Notes under the pieces: generated by a model
What the model saw: only the letters and a program-made list of their open reading frames with translations
Databases searched by the model: none
What the model was told of the DNA's origin: nothing
Assembly (NCBI GenBank): GCA_020638735.1
Contig: JACKHZ010000010.1
Span: forward strand, 310,001 to 374,000
Direction of reading: 5' to 3'
Length of the DNA: 64,000 nucleotides
Source: Planctomycetota bacterium
GTDB lineage: Bacteria; Planctomycetota; UBA1135; UBA2386
Part shown: one piece after another, positions 32,896 to 41,249 of the stretch
Position numbering within the stretch: position 1 is the stretch's first letter
Layout of the letters: each line of letters begins with the position of its first letter
Made by a program: the position numbers and the translations under genes

Positions 32896-33063
32896 CTAGC
32901 CCGCGGGCAGGCCGTTGACGAGGAAGTCGATCAGCGCCCAGATCAGGATCGGTACGCCGACCACGAGGGTCAGCAGCAACCACGGCTTGATGCTGGTCTC
33001 CATCGAGCTGCCGAGCTCGTCGAAGGCCTTTCTGGCGCGCTGGCGGCGGCTGGGTTCAGGCAT
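32896..33063 (-). CDS. Small membrane protein, 55 residues
   Basis: Starts at ATG 33063 inside the last codons of the ferredoxin gene (8-nt overlap) and ends at TAG 32896. Basic N-terminus (MPEPSRRQRARKAFDELGSS) and one hydrophobic helix (residues about 28-50, WLLLTLVVGVPILIWALIDF) with a short tail. Overlap with the ferredoxin argues for translational coupling and against chance. No family recognised. It may anchor a redox partner at the membrane. Confidence 0.7.
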   Translation of the reverse strand: MPEPSRRQRARKAFDELGSSMETSIKPWLLLTLVVGVPILIWALIDFLVNGLPAG

Positions 33064-33280
33064 CGCCTTCCCGCTCCAGCTTGATGACCTCGACCGGGCA
33101 GTCGTCGCGGGCCTGCTCGATGTCCTCGGCGAGCTTCGCGAACACGCGGGCGGCTTCGGGCCGCACCACGCAGTCCTGGTCGTCGTCGACCAGGAACACG
33201 TCGGGCACGATGTCCTGGCAGAGCTTGCAGGAGATGCAGCCCTCCTCGATCCAGACCTTCTTGATGGGGCGCTCGCTCAC
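33056..33280 (-). CDS. Small [4Fe-4S] ferredoxin
   Basis: 74 residues from GTG 33280. Cys15, Cys18 and Cys21 form C-x2-C-x2-C and Cys61 lies in DDCPVEVI, the pattern of single-cluster [4Fe-4S] ferredoxins (similar to Fer of Thermotoga/Bacillus). Acidic overall. Electron carrier in the cytoplasm; partner unknown. It overlaps the downstream 55-residue membrane protein gene and is divergent from the sensor kinase gene. Confidence 0.9.
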   Translation of the reverse strand: MSERPIKKVWIEEGCISCKLCQDIVPDVFLVDDDQDCVVRPEAARVFAKLAEDIEQARDDCPVEVIKLEREGDA

Positions 33281-33362
33281 GGTGGGCCGGCATCGTGGGC
33301 CGCGACCGGCCCTGCGGCAAGGTCGATGTCACTGTGTGCGGGCAGCGCGCGGTCACGGTGGC

Positions 33363-33370
33363 TATACCTT
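33363..33370 (+). promoter_or_regulatory. Candidate -10 region of the hybrid kinase gene
   Basis: TATACCTT in GCTATACCTT (TATACC at 33363 or TACCTT at 33365), ending 8 nt before ATG 33379. It fits the leaderless pattern seen elsewhere in the window. Confidence 0.4.
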
Positions 33371-33378
33371 CCGCCACG

Positions 33379-35868
33379 ATGGTCTCGCCATTGCGGTTCA
33401 CGGTCACTGCCGCGCTGATGCTGGCGACGGCGCCTGGGCAGGTCTGCCTCGCCGATGCATGCACGGCCCGCCTGCACGAGCTGCCCGCGGCCTCTTCCCA
33501 GGCCTTCCTGGTGCGGCTCGAACTGGTCGAGGCGTTGCGTCGCTGCGACCTCGGTGAGGGGTTGCGGCAGGCGCAGGAGCTGTGGAGCGACGCCAACGAC
33601 GCTGGTGCGCCGGCGGTCGCGGCGGCTGCGGCTGCGCAGGCCGGCCTGCTGCTGCACTCCCTCGAAGGGGAGCCGGCGTGCCAGGTGTGGCTCGCGCGCG
33701 CCGAAGGCGGCGCCGAGGGAGCGCTTCCCGAGGTGCTCGCCGATTGGTGCCTGGCGCGGGCCGGGCAGCTGTGTCTTGCCGGCGAACACGCCGACGAGTT
33801 GCTGTTGGCGCTGCGCGCCCAGGAGCTCTCCGAGCAGCAGGTCTGCGGCAGCCGTCAGATGCGCGCGGAGCTGGCCATCATGCACAACGTGCCGCTGCGG
33901 GGTGAGCTCCGCGTGCGACGGCACCTGTCCGAACTGCGGGCCAGGGGCGATCAACTGCTGCTCGAAGTGTTCGACGCGCAGTTCCGCTTCGAGCTGCTCA
34001 GCGGCGCGCAGGCGAGCCTCGAGCCGAAGCAGGTAGAGCCGCAGCTGCGGGCGATCGAAGAGGCCGCGGAGAAGCAGGGCAACCGCTGGCTGTTCGCCGG
34101 CGTCGCCGGGCTGCGCGCGGAGCTGGCGCACGCGTCGGACGACCTGGAGCAGCGTCGCCACTGGCTGGAGCAGAGCCACCTCCGTCTTCTCGCCTACGGC
34201 AACCAGATGCTCGCCTGTCAGGACGCCGACGTGCTGGCGGAGCTGGCCGTGCGCCGCGGCGAGCTGGACGAGGCTGGCCGACTCATCGAAGAGCTGCAGG
34301 GCCGCATCGACGGGCGCGGCTGGCGACACATCGAGCGCAACCTGCTGGTCACGCGGCACATGCTCGCCGAGGCGCGCGGCGACGGCGAGTCGACGATGCG
34401 GCTGGCAGCCGAGCTCGAGGTGCTCGACTCGGGGCAGGCCGTCAAGGCGCGCGAGGTGGCGGCGATCCGCGAGCGCCTTCACCGGGCCGAGGTGGCGCGC
34501 GCCGAGTTCGAGCAGCAGCTGCAGGCGGAGCGGCTGCGCTTCGCCGAGCGGGCGCAGGACACCTGGATGTACGGCGCGCTGGTCGGCGGCTCGCTGCTGC
34601 TGGCACTGCTCGGTGTGTCGTGGTTCGCCCGCGGCCGGCTGCAGCGCAGCAACCGGGCGCTGGCGGCCCAGTTCGAGCGCGCCGAGGCGGCACGCGTCGA
34701 GCGCGAGGCGCTCGAGGAACGCGTGCGGCGCATCGAACGGGCCGAGGGGCTCGGCACGCTGGCCGCCGGCGTCGCGCACGACTTCAACAACCTGCTGACC
34801 GGCATCCTCGGCAGCGCCGAGCTGCTGCGCGACGAGGAGTCGGCGGCAGCGCGGAGTCAGCACGTCGAGAGCATCCTCGCTTCGGGGCGGCAGGGAGCGC
34901 GCCTCTGCCGCCAGCTGCAGGTCTACGACGCCGACGCGCCCGCGGTGAAGGCGCCGCACGACCTTCGTGCGGTGCTGCGCGAGGCCTGCACGATGTTGTC
35001 GGCGGTGAGCTCGCCGCGGCTGGTGATCGACCTCGAGCTCGGTGACGAGCCGGTCGTCGCCGACGTCGACCGCGGCCGCTTCGAGCAGGTGCTGCTCAAC
35101 CTGGTGCAGAACGCGCGTGAGTCGGGTGCCGGCAACGTGCACATCTCGCTCGCGCGCGGTCAGCTCGCCATCGATCACGCCAGCGCGGTCGACGGCGACG
35201 GGCCCGCGGCGGTGATCGAGGTCCGGGACGACGGCAGCGGCATGTCGCCCGAGGTCGCGGCGCGCGTGTTCGATCCCTACTTCTCGACCAAGTTCCCGGG
35301 CCGCGGCCTCGGACTCGCGGTCGCGTTCGGCTGCGTTCGGCGGCACGGCGGCACCATCGACGTCGACTCGCGGCCGGGCGGGGGCACGACGTTCCGCGTG
35401 CGCCTGCCGCTGCGCGAGGCGCAGGTGGTGATCCCGGCGCCGCCGCCTCGGGCGGTCGTGGAGCATCCGCGTCAGGCGATGCCCAGGGTCACCATGCTCG
35501 TGGTCGACGACGAACCACAGGTGCGCACGGTGCTGCTCGCGATGCTCGGTCGGCTGGGGTTGCCCGGGCAGGCCGCCGCCGGCGGCGAGCAGGCGCTGGC
35601 GATGGTCGCGGCAGCCGATCCCGCCGAGCCGCTGCTGATGTTCGTCGACCTGTCGATGCCCGACATGGGCGGTGCCGAGGTCTGCGAACGGGTGCGAGTG
35701 ACGCGTCCGGATGCCCGCGTCGTGCTGATGAGCGGGCACGTCGCGGAGCACTTCGAGCAGGTCGTGCGGCAGGTGGAACCCGACGCCACGCTCGGCAAGC
35801 CGTTCGATCTCGACGAGGTCCGGCGAGTGCTGGCCCGCCTCGTCGACGACATGGTCTCGTCGCGCTGA
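33379..35868 (+). CDS. Hybrid sensor histidine kinase with helical sensor and receiver
   Basis: 829 residues. The N-terminus (SPLRFTVTAALMLATAPGQVCLA) looks like a signal peptide. Residues about 30-420 form an alpha-helical, TPR-like sensor region outside the membrane. A transmembrane helix follows near 430. The kinase core is intact: H-box GVAHDFNNLLTGILG (His467), N-box LLNLVQNARE, G1 RDDGSGM, GRGLGLAV. The C-terminal receiver has VVDDEPQ, FVDLSMPD (Asp757), SGH and LGKPF. No separate response regulator or DNA-binding domain is adjacent, so output is unknown. It is a useful contrast to the degenerate homologue at 3366-4670. Confidence 0.92.
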   Translation: MVSPLRFTVTAALMLATAPGQVCLADACTARLHELPAASSQAFLVRLELVEALRRCDLGEGLRQAQELWSDANDAGAPAVAAAAAAQAGLLLHSLEGEPACQVWLARAEGGAEGALPEVLADWCLARAGQLCLAGEHADELLLALRAQELSEQQVCGSRQMRAELAIMHNVPLRGELRVRRHLSELRARGDQLLLEVFDAQFRFELLSGAQASLEPKQVEPQLRAIEEAAEKQGNRWLFAGVAGLRAELAHASDDLEQRRHWLEQSHLRLLAYGNQMLACQDADVLAELAVRRGELDEAGRLIEELQGRIDGRGWRHIERNLLVTRHMLAEARGDGESTMRLAAELEVLDSGQAVKAREVAAIRERLHRAEVARAEFEQQLQAERLRFAERAQDTWMYGALVGGSLLLALLGVSWFARGRLQRSNRALAAQFERAEAARVEREALEERVRRIERAEGLGTLAAGVAHDFNNLLTGILGSAELLRDEESAAARSQHVESILASGRQGARLCRQLQVYDADAPAVKAPHDLRAVLREACTMLSAVSSPRLVIDLELGDEPVVADVDRGRFEQVLLNLVQNARESGAGNVHISLARGQLAIDHASAVDGDGPAAVIEVRDDGSGMSPEVAARVFDPYFSTKFPGRGLGLAVAFGCVRRHGGTIDVDSRPGGGTTFRVRLPLREAQVVIPAPPPRAVVEHPRQAMPRVTMLVVDDEPQVRTVLLAMLGRLGLPGQAAAGGEQALAMVAAADPAEPLLMFVDLSMPDMGGAEVCERVRVTRPDARVVLMSGHVAEHFEQVVRQVEPDATLGKPFDLDEVRRVLARLVDDMVSSR

Positions 35869-35892
35869 TCGCGTCCCTGCTGGGCGGCGATC
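35867..35892. terminator. Bidirectional hairpin between convergent genes
   Basis: GATCGC-gt-CCC-tgct-GGG-cg-GCGATC, a 6-bp outer and 3-bp inner stem that covers the stop codons of both the hybrid kinase (plus) and the carboxypeptidase-regulatory protein (minus). Symmetric, so it can fold in either transcript. No T run, so termination efficiency is uncertain. Confidence 0.5.
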
Positions 35893-38515
35893 ACTTGTCG
35901 AGCCCGAGGTGCTGGATCGCCAGCTGCCATTGCTCGGCGGGTACCTGCAGCGTCACCGGTCGGGTCGTCGGCTGCAGCGTGGCGGGCAGCGGCGTCGCGA
36001 ACTCGAATTGCTTGCCATTGGCCCAGGCGGTCAAGCGCACACGGTGCGGGCCATCGCCGATGCGCACGTTCGCCACGCCGGACTCGAACTGCCAGTCGTG
36101 GAACGACGGGCTGAGAATGCCCGGGTCGTCGTCGAGCCCGAGCGCGGCGGCGCGGCGTTCGACCTCGTCGCGATCGGAGCCGATCAGCGCGAGGCTCAGC
36201 GACATCTTCGCGGCCTGCTCCGGTGCGTCGACCAGTCGCACCACCATCGGCTGCCAGGCGTCGAGCCGCACCTCGAGGTCCTCTCGGTCGATGCGCACCT
36301 CGCGCGGACGACAGCCGTGCGCGGCGATCACCGCCTGCACGGGGTGCGCTGGCAGCAGCAGCTCCAGGACCGAGGTGCCGTAGTTGCACGTGGCGCGGCC
36401 CGTCTCGTCGTCACGCACCGAGACGAGGAAGTAGGAAGTCTCGACGCCGGGATCGTAGGTGACGCGCAGCTGGGCCTTGCGCAGCGCGGCGCGCAGGTCG
36501 ATGTCCACGAGGCGTGGGTCGCCGCCGGCCGGCTGCGGCAGCACGATGTCGGGGATGCGCGCGGCGGTGCCGCCGGGCACCTCGATGACCAGCGTGTAGC
36601 TGCCGCCGGGCAGCGAATCCCAGAGCAGCTGGTGGCGCGCGCCCTGCTCGAGGCGCGGCCAGCCCCACAGCCGATCGTCGAGTTGCGCGTCGGGTACCTT
36701 CGGTTCGAGGCGGCAGGTCATCATCTGGGGCCGCGCATCCTGCAGCAGCAAGCTCGCGGCCAGCTGGTAGCCGCGCGTGACCTTCAGCACGAGGTCCTGC
36801 TCGCCGCATTGGAACTCGACGGGCTTGCTCGGCAGCAACCCCTCCGAGCTCACCGTCGCGCGCAGCCGGCGCGACGTCTGCTCGCCGCGGAGCTCGAACA
36901 TGCCGGTCTCGCGATCGACGACGGCCCAGGCGTGGCTCGTCCACGGGGAGTCCGGGTCGTTCTCCGGCGCGAAGGCCTCGACCATCAGCTGCGTCTCGGG
37001 CCACGTGCTGGCCCCCGCGCGGGGAGCCGCGCCGGCTTCGGCCAGGCGACCGCGGGCGAGCAGGGCCGGCTCGATGAGCTTCAGGTCGCCGAGCGCGTTG
37101 ACGCCGGCGCGCAGGTTCATCGACGGCAGCGACGCCGAACCGAGCATTCGCTCTCCGTCGTGAACGATCAGCTGTGCGGTGCCCACCTCGAGCGAGGCCT
37201 CCTCGCCGAGCTGGCGGGCCGCCGCGACGAAGCGCCCCGCCGCGTCCGTCTGGGCCTCGCACGACAGGTAGAGGTCGCCGGAGACCGACAGCTGCAGGTG
37301 GCGATCGACCAACGGACCGTTCGCGTCGAGCAGACGACCGGCGATCAGCACCAGGTCACGCGGCGCCGCGATGGTGAGCTCCAGTACCTCGCCCGCTTCG
37401 CGCGGGCCGTCGTGCTCCAGCTCCAGGCCGGCATGCTCCGGTACGTAGAGCCGCAGCCGTGTGCCGACCGGCACGTGGTCGAATCGCGCGAAGCCGTCGT
37501 CGCCGATCAGCGCCGACGCCCAGCCGTCGAACGTCTGCTCCTGCGGATAGGTGAGTCTGACCAGGTGCGGCGGCACGCTGGTGGTGTCGGTGACCTCCGC
37601 GCGCACGCGCACGCTGCCGCACGGCGGCAGCTTCAGCACGATCGTCTCCGCGGGCGGCGGGTCGAGCGAGACGCGCTGGGCGGCGGTGCCGTGGCCGGGC
37701 ACGAACGGGCGCACGGTGACGATGCGGTTGAGTTTGTCCGGCATCATTCCCGCCAGCTCCGTGCGGTGCGGGGTGAGTCCGGTGATCGTCGCGCGGCCAT
37801 CGGCGTCGGTGACCGCGAGCGCGCTCGGTCCCAGGTAGCTGACGAAGTCCTGGTCGGGCATCTCGCAGAACAGCCCGACCGGCACATCTTGCGCGGGCGT
37901 GCCTTCGGCGGTGATCACCCGCACGTCGATCTGGTCGTCGTCGCGCAGCACGAGCCGAAAGCCGCCGGCGGGCGCAAGCGCGCCGGGCACGAGCGGCAAC
38001 ACGCCGCGGCGACCCTCGTGACGGCCGACCACCGTGGTCTCGTCGAACACCGCGACGCGCACCTTGCCGTCGTCGCCGGTCGTCGCGCGCCAGCCCGCCG
38101 CGTCGGCGAGCAGCAGCGGCTCCTCGATCCAGGCGATGCGCTGGCGCTCGTCCTCGATGCGGTCTTGCAGCTGCCAGGCCTCGGTGTCGTGGAACCAGCC
38201 GACCTCGGCGCCGGCGATCGGGTGGTCGTCGCGATCGACGACCGTCAGCTCGAGCCACGCGGCCCGCTCGGGGAACGAGCGCGCGCCCGACGGCTGCTCG
38301 GCGCGACGCTGCAGGTCCTGTCCTGCGGCGGAGGCGTCACTCGGGCCGGCGTCGCCGCGTTGCGCGGTGGCATCCGCCGCGGCCGCGCCGTCCCGCTGCG
38401 TCGCGGGCACGAACTGGTCGGTGGGGGTGGGTTCGGCCATCGCGCCGCTCCACCACAGCGCGGCAGCGCAGGTCGCGACCAGCAGTAGCAGCACGGCGAG
38501 GAAGAGCCCTCTCAT
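35891..38515 (-). CDS. Membrane-anchored protein with carboxypeptidase regulatory-like (CNA-B/Ig-like) domains
   Basis: 874 residues from ATG 38515. An N-terminal hydrophobic helix (RGLFLAVLLLLVATCAAALWW), a low-complexity Ala/Asp/Gln linker to about residue 75, then several beta-sandwich modules of carboxypeptidase-regulatory type (for example ELTVVDRDDHPIAGAEVGWF; DVRVITAEGTPAQDVPVGLF; VTDADGRATITGLTP). No catalytic residues are seen. Predicted extracytoplasmic binding or scaffold protein; such proteins are numerous in planctomycetes. The frame stays open far upstream, over the pirin and LysR genes, but only the part from 38515 has coding character. Confidence 0.8.
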   Translation of the reverse strand: MRGLFLAVLLLLVATCAAALWWSGAMAEPTPTDQFVPATQRDGAAAADATAQRGDAGPSDASAAGQDLQRRAEQPSGARSFPERAAWLELTVVDRDDHPIAGAEVGWFHDTEAWQLQDRIEDERQRIAWIEEPLLLADAAGWRATTGDDGKVRVAVFDETTVVGRHEGRRGVLPLVPGALAPAGGFRLVLRDDDQIDVRVITAEGTPAQDVPVGLFCEMPDQDFVSYLGPSALAVTDADGRATITGLTPHRTELAGMMPDKLNRIVTVRPFVPGHGTAAQRVSLDPPPAETIVLKLPPCGSVRVRAEVTDTTSVPPHLVRLTYPQEQTFDGWASALIGDDGFARFDHVPVGTRLRLYVPEHAGLELEHDGPREAGEVLELTIAAPRDLVLIAGRLLDANGPLVDRHLQLSVSGDLYLSCEAQTDAAGRFVAAARQLGEEASLEVGTAQLIVHDGERMLGSASLPSMNLRAGVNALGDLKLIEPALLARGRLAEAGAAPRAGASTWPETQLMVEAFAPENDPDSPWTSHAWAVVDRETGMFELRGEQTSRRLRATVSSEGLLPSKPVEFQCGEQDLVLKVTRGYQLAASLLLQDARPQMMTCRLEPKVPDAQLDDRLWGWPRLEQGARHQLLWDSLPGGSYTLVIEVPGGTAARIPDIVLPQPAGGDPRLVDIDLRAALRKAQLRVTYDPGVETSYFLVSVRDDETGRATCNYGTSVLELLLPAHPVQAVIAAHGCRPREVRIDREDLEVRLDAWQPMVVRLVDAPEQAAKMSLSLALIGSDRDEVERRAAALGLDDDPGILSPSFHDWQFESGVANVRIGDGPHRVRLTAWANGKQFEFATPLPATLQPTTRPVTLQVPAEQWQLAIQHLGLDK

Positions 38516-38688
38516 TCGGCCGGGATCGTAGCGGGCGATGTGCCGTCGTGGATGGCCCGGTTGCCCGCCTGGCTCGCGCCCGCCGTGGCATGGCGCGAAG
38601 CTGGCGAACGCAGCCGCGGCAGCATTCCCTGGTCGATGGCGTTCTCGGCGACCAGGATGCGTCGCACCCCGGCGGCCTCGGCCGCGGC
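38516..38688. other. Intergenic stretch between pirin and the regulatory-domain protein
   Basis: 173 bp, both flanking genes on minus. The minus strand reads open in one frame (including VRRILVAENAIDQGMLPRL), but without a plausible start, so I see no supported gene. It should hold the promoter of the downstream gene; no clear -10/-35 and no terminator recognised. Confidence 0.3.
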
Positions 38689-39390
38689 TCACGCGAGGTC
38701 GAACAGCAGCGCCTCGCTGGCCGTCTCGGCGCGCAGCGTCGCGGTGCCGACCTGCTCGGTGCTGGCGCCGTCGCCCGGCTGCAGCGTCTGGTCGCCGACC
38801 TGGAGCTTGCCGTGGATCAACTGCACCCAGGCGCCGCGCCCGGCGGTCACGGAGTGCTCGACCGACTCGCCGGCGGCGAGGCGGAGGCGATGCACGATCG
38901 CGTCCTGGTGGATGACTGCGCTGTCTTCGCGGCCGTCCGGCGAGATGACGATCACGTCCTTGGCGCGTTCGTGCTCGGGGCGCGGCTTCCACTCGGTGTA
39001 GCCGGGCTTCAGGCCGCGGCGGTCCGGCACGATCCAGATCTGCAGCAGGTGCAGCGGCACGTCCGGCAGCGGGTTGAACTCGCTGTGCGTGACGCCCGTG
39101 CCGGCGCTCATCAGCTGGATCTCGCCGGGTCGCAGTTCGCGGCCGTTGCCCATCGAGTCCTGGTGCGCGATCGCGCCCTCGAGGACGTAGCTGAAGATCT
39201 CCATGTCGCGGTGCGGGTGGGTGCCGAAGCCCATGCCCGGCGCGACGCGGTCCTGGTTGATGACCCGCAACGAGCGGAAGCCCATGTGCTTCGGGTCGTG
39301 GTAGTCGGCGAAGCTGAACGTGTGCCAGGTGTCGAGCCAGCCGTGGTCGAAGTGGCCGCGGTCGGCAGCGCGTCGCAGGGTGAATTGCAT
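38689..39390 (-). CDS. Pirin family protein (YhhW-like)
   Basis: 233 residues from ATG 39390, the family's usual length. Bicupin with the metal site in the N-terminal barrel: GFGTHPHRDMEIFSYVLEGAIAHQDSMG gives the His residues and Glu of the pirin metal centre, preceded by FSFADYHDPKHMGFRSLRVINQD. Close to E. coli YhhW, a pirin with quercetinase activity in vitro; physiological role unknown. 69 nt downstream of a LysR-type gene in the same orientation, so the regulator may control it. Confidence 0.93.
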   Translation of the reverse strand: MQFTLRRAADRGHFDHGWLDTWHTFSFADYHDPKHMGFRSLRVINQDRVAPGMGFGTHPHRDMEIFSYVLEGAIAHQDSMGNGRELRPGEIQLMSAGTGVTHSEFNPLPDVPLHLLQIWIVPDRRGLKPGYTEWKPRPEHERAKDVIVISPDGREDSAVIHQDAIVHRLRLAAGESVEHSVTAGRGAWVQLIHGKLQVGDQTLQPGDGASTEQVGTATLRAETASEALLFDLA

Positions 39391-39459
39391 GAGGAGCCCT
39401 GTGTGGGACGCATGCCGTGGTCCGCCAAGAGGGCGACGCGTCACAGGCTTCCTGCTGGG

Positions 39460-40335
39460 TCACGGCTGCGGCGCGCAGGCGATCAGCTCGTCGAGCAGCG
39501 GGTGCTCCGGCGCGTCCTTGCGCCACGCCATCACGATCGGGAACGTCACCCGCGGCGATCCCCACGGGTAGGCGGCCAGACGACGCCCCTTCGGCCCTTC
39601 GGGATCGAGGCTCGGCACGAGCGACCAGCCGAGGCCCGATTCGACGAAGCCCAGGATCGCGTCGGCGGTGTCGAGCGCGATCGTCGACGACGGCACCACG
39701 GCCTGCATCGCCAGCGCCTGCAGTTGCAGCGCCTGGTGTCGGGTGTTGGGGGGATACGACAAGAACGGCATGTCGGTGAGTTCCTGCAGCCGCGGCTTGC
39801 CGCGCTTCGGGGCGCGTTCCTTCGGCAGCACCAGGCAGCCGTGCACGACCGCGATGCGTTGCGTGGCGACGTCGCCCGGGACCTCGGGCAGGTGCGCGAT
39901 GAGCACGTCGGCGGCGCCGCTGCGCAGCAGCTCGAGGTCGACGCGTACCAGCTCCTGCAGGCTCAGCTGCGCGTTGGGCCGCTTGCGTCGCAGCGCCGCC
40001 AGCCACGGCGGCAGCAGCTGGCGGATCAGCAGCGACTCGGCGTGGATCGACAGCGCGCCGTCGAACTCGCCGGTGCGCAGCGTCTGCACCACGCGTGGCA
40101 GGTCGCGGAAGAACGGCGTGACGAACTCGAGCAACCGCGCGCCGGCCGGCGTCGGCTGCATCGTGTCCTTGCCGATGCGTTCGAGCAGCGTGACGCCGAC
40201 CTCCTGCTCGAGCTTCCTGACCTGCTGGTGCAGCGCCGGCTGGGTGATCGGGTACGGCGCGGCGCGGACCGCCTTGGCGTAGCCGCCGCTGGTGGCGACC
40301 AGGTGGAAGCCGGCGAGGCGGTGCAGGTCGATCAC
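39460..40335 (-). CDS. LysR family transcriptional regulator
   Basis: 291 residues from GTG 40335, which has GAGG 8 nt upstream. The N-terminal winged helix-turn-helix (residues 1-62: DLHRLAGFHLVATSGGYAKAVRAAPYPITQPALHQQVRKLEQEVGVTLLERIGKDTM, of which ITQPALHQQVRKLE is the recognition helix area) is followed by a periplasmic-binding-like effector domain (about 90-290). The helix-turn-helix contains an unusual APYPITQPALHQQ where LxxSQPAVSxQI is normal. Likely target: itself or the pirin gene downstream. The start overlaps the previous gene's stop (GTGA). Confidence 0.9.
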   Translation of the reverse strand: MIDLHRLAGFHLVATSGGYAKAVRAAPYPITQPALHQQVRKLEQEVGVTLLERIGKDTMQPTPAGARLLEFVTPFFRDLPRVVQTLRTGEFDGALSIHAESLLIRQLLPPWLAALRRKRPNAQLSLQELVRVDLELLRSGAADVLIAHLPEVPGDVATQRIAVVHGCLVLPKERAPKRGKPRLQELTDMPFLSYPPNTRHQALQLQALAMQAVVPSSTIALDTADAILGFVESGLGWSLVPSLDPEGPKGRRLAAYPWGSPRVTFPIVMAWRKDAPEHPLLDELIACAPQP

Positions 40336-41150
40336 CGCCAGAACCTCGGATCGAAGGCGAGGTTGGCCAGCAGACCGATCGAGAGCAGGAAGCCGGCCAT
40401 GCCGACCACCAGGCCGGCCAGGATCGCCGCGACGGTGCGGGGCCGCCAGCCGAAGCAGCCGCCGAAGGTCAGCATGGCGTGCGTCAGGTAGATGCAGATG
40501 CTGACCACCGACTGGAGCAGCACCGATACGCGCATCGTCAGCTGCGCCGTCACGGCGGTCGCCAGCATGCAGAAGCCGATCGTGTAGAGCGACGCCGCGA
40601 ACAGCTCGGTGAAGTGCACGGCCCGGCCCATCACCAGCCGGGCCACGCCCGCGAGCGGCAGCGCGAAGGTGAAGAGGCCGAGCCACGAGTAGGCGGTCTG
40701 CACGAAGCCGAGGTAGCGATCGGTCGCCCACTCGCGCGGCTGGGCGATGCCGAAGCGCTGCTGCAGCACGTCGAAGTACTGCTGCGGCAGCGAACCGATG
40801 ACCTCGCCGGTGACCCGGTCGCGCAGGGCCCACAGGCCGATCATCTGCGCCGTCGCGCACAGCACGAACAGCGCGAACGGGCTCAGCAGACGCCTTCGCC
40901 GGCCGTCGAGGTAGGCGCGCGCGGTCCGCCCGGGGCGGGTGGTGAGGCCGACCAGCGTCGGCCACAGGCCGCTCTCGGCGCCGAAGAACCGGGCGAAGAA
41001 CTCACCGCCGAGCGTGCGCAGGGTCAGGCGGCCGCTGAGGCGCAGGCCGCAGGCCGGGCAGAAGCGGCCGGTGGCAGGGCTCGAGCAGTCGGGGCAGTGC
41101 CTGGCGCGATCCATGGCGGGGTGATCGGCGGTCGCTTCGTCGTTAAGCAC
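40332..41150 (-). CDS. DUF3667-like zinc-ribbon membrane protein
   Basis: 272 residues from GTG 41150 (an ATG at 41114 is the alternative). N-terminal zinc ribbon CPDCSSPATGRFCPACGLR (two C-x2-C), then an amphipathic region (ARFFGAESGLWPTLVGLTTRPGRTARAYLDGRRRRLLSP, typical of DUF3667) and four to five membrane helices. Function unknown; family members are inner-membrane proteins. A TATCGT element ends 6 nt before GTG 41150, supporting that start. The stop overlaps the LysR start. Confidence 0.82.
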   Translation of the reverse strand: MLNDEATADHPAMDRARHCPDCSSPATGRFCPACGLRLSGRLTLRTLGGEFFARFFGAESGLWPTLVGLTTRPGRTARAYLDGRRRRLLSPFALFVLCATAQMIGLWALRDRVTGEVIGSLPQQYFDVLQQRFGIAQPREWATDRYLGFVQTAYSWLGLFTFALPLAGVARLVMGRAVHFTELFAASLYTIGFCMLATAVTAQLTMRVSVLLQSVVSICIYLTHAMLTFGGCFGWRPRTVAAILAGLVVGMAGFLLSIGLLANLAFDPRFWR

Positions 41151-41156
41151 GGCGAA

Positions 41157-41162
41157 ACGATA
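41157..41162 (-). promoter_or_regulatory. Candidate -10 element for the zinc-ribbon membrane protein gene
   Basis: TATCGT (context GCTATCGT) on minus, with 6 nt to GTG 41150: initiation 7 nt after it falls on the G of the start codon. Confidence 0.4.
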
Positions 41163-41249
41163 GCAGAAGCACAAGTTCGATCACGAAGACGATCGCACAG
41201 GCGATAGTTCCCCCGTCGCGGCGCCCGACGGCGCCCGTCCGGAACCGCC

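Noticed and set aside
38516..40006. Upstream continuation of the 35891-38515 gene across the pirin and LysR genes
   Set aside because: The frame is open, but its protein is Arg/Ala/Pro-rich shadow sequence; the real protein starts at ATG 38515 with a hydrophobic anchor, and the overlapped genes have clear family motifs.
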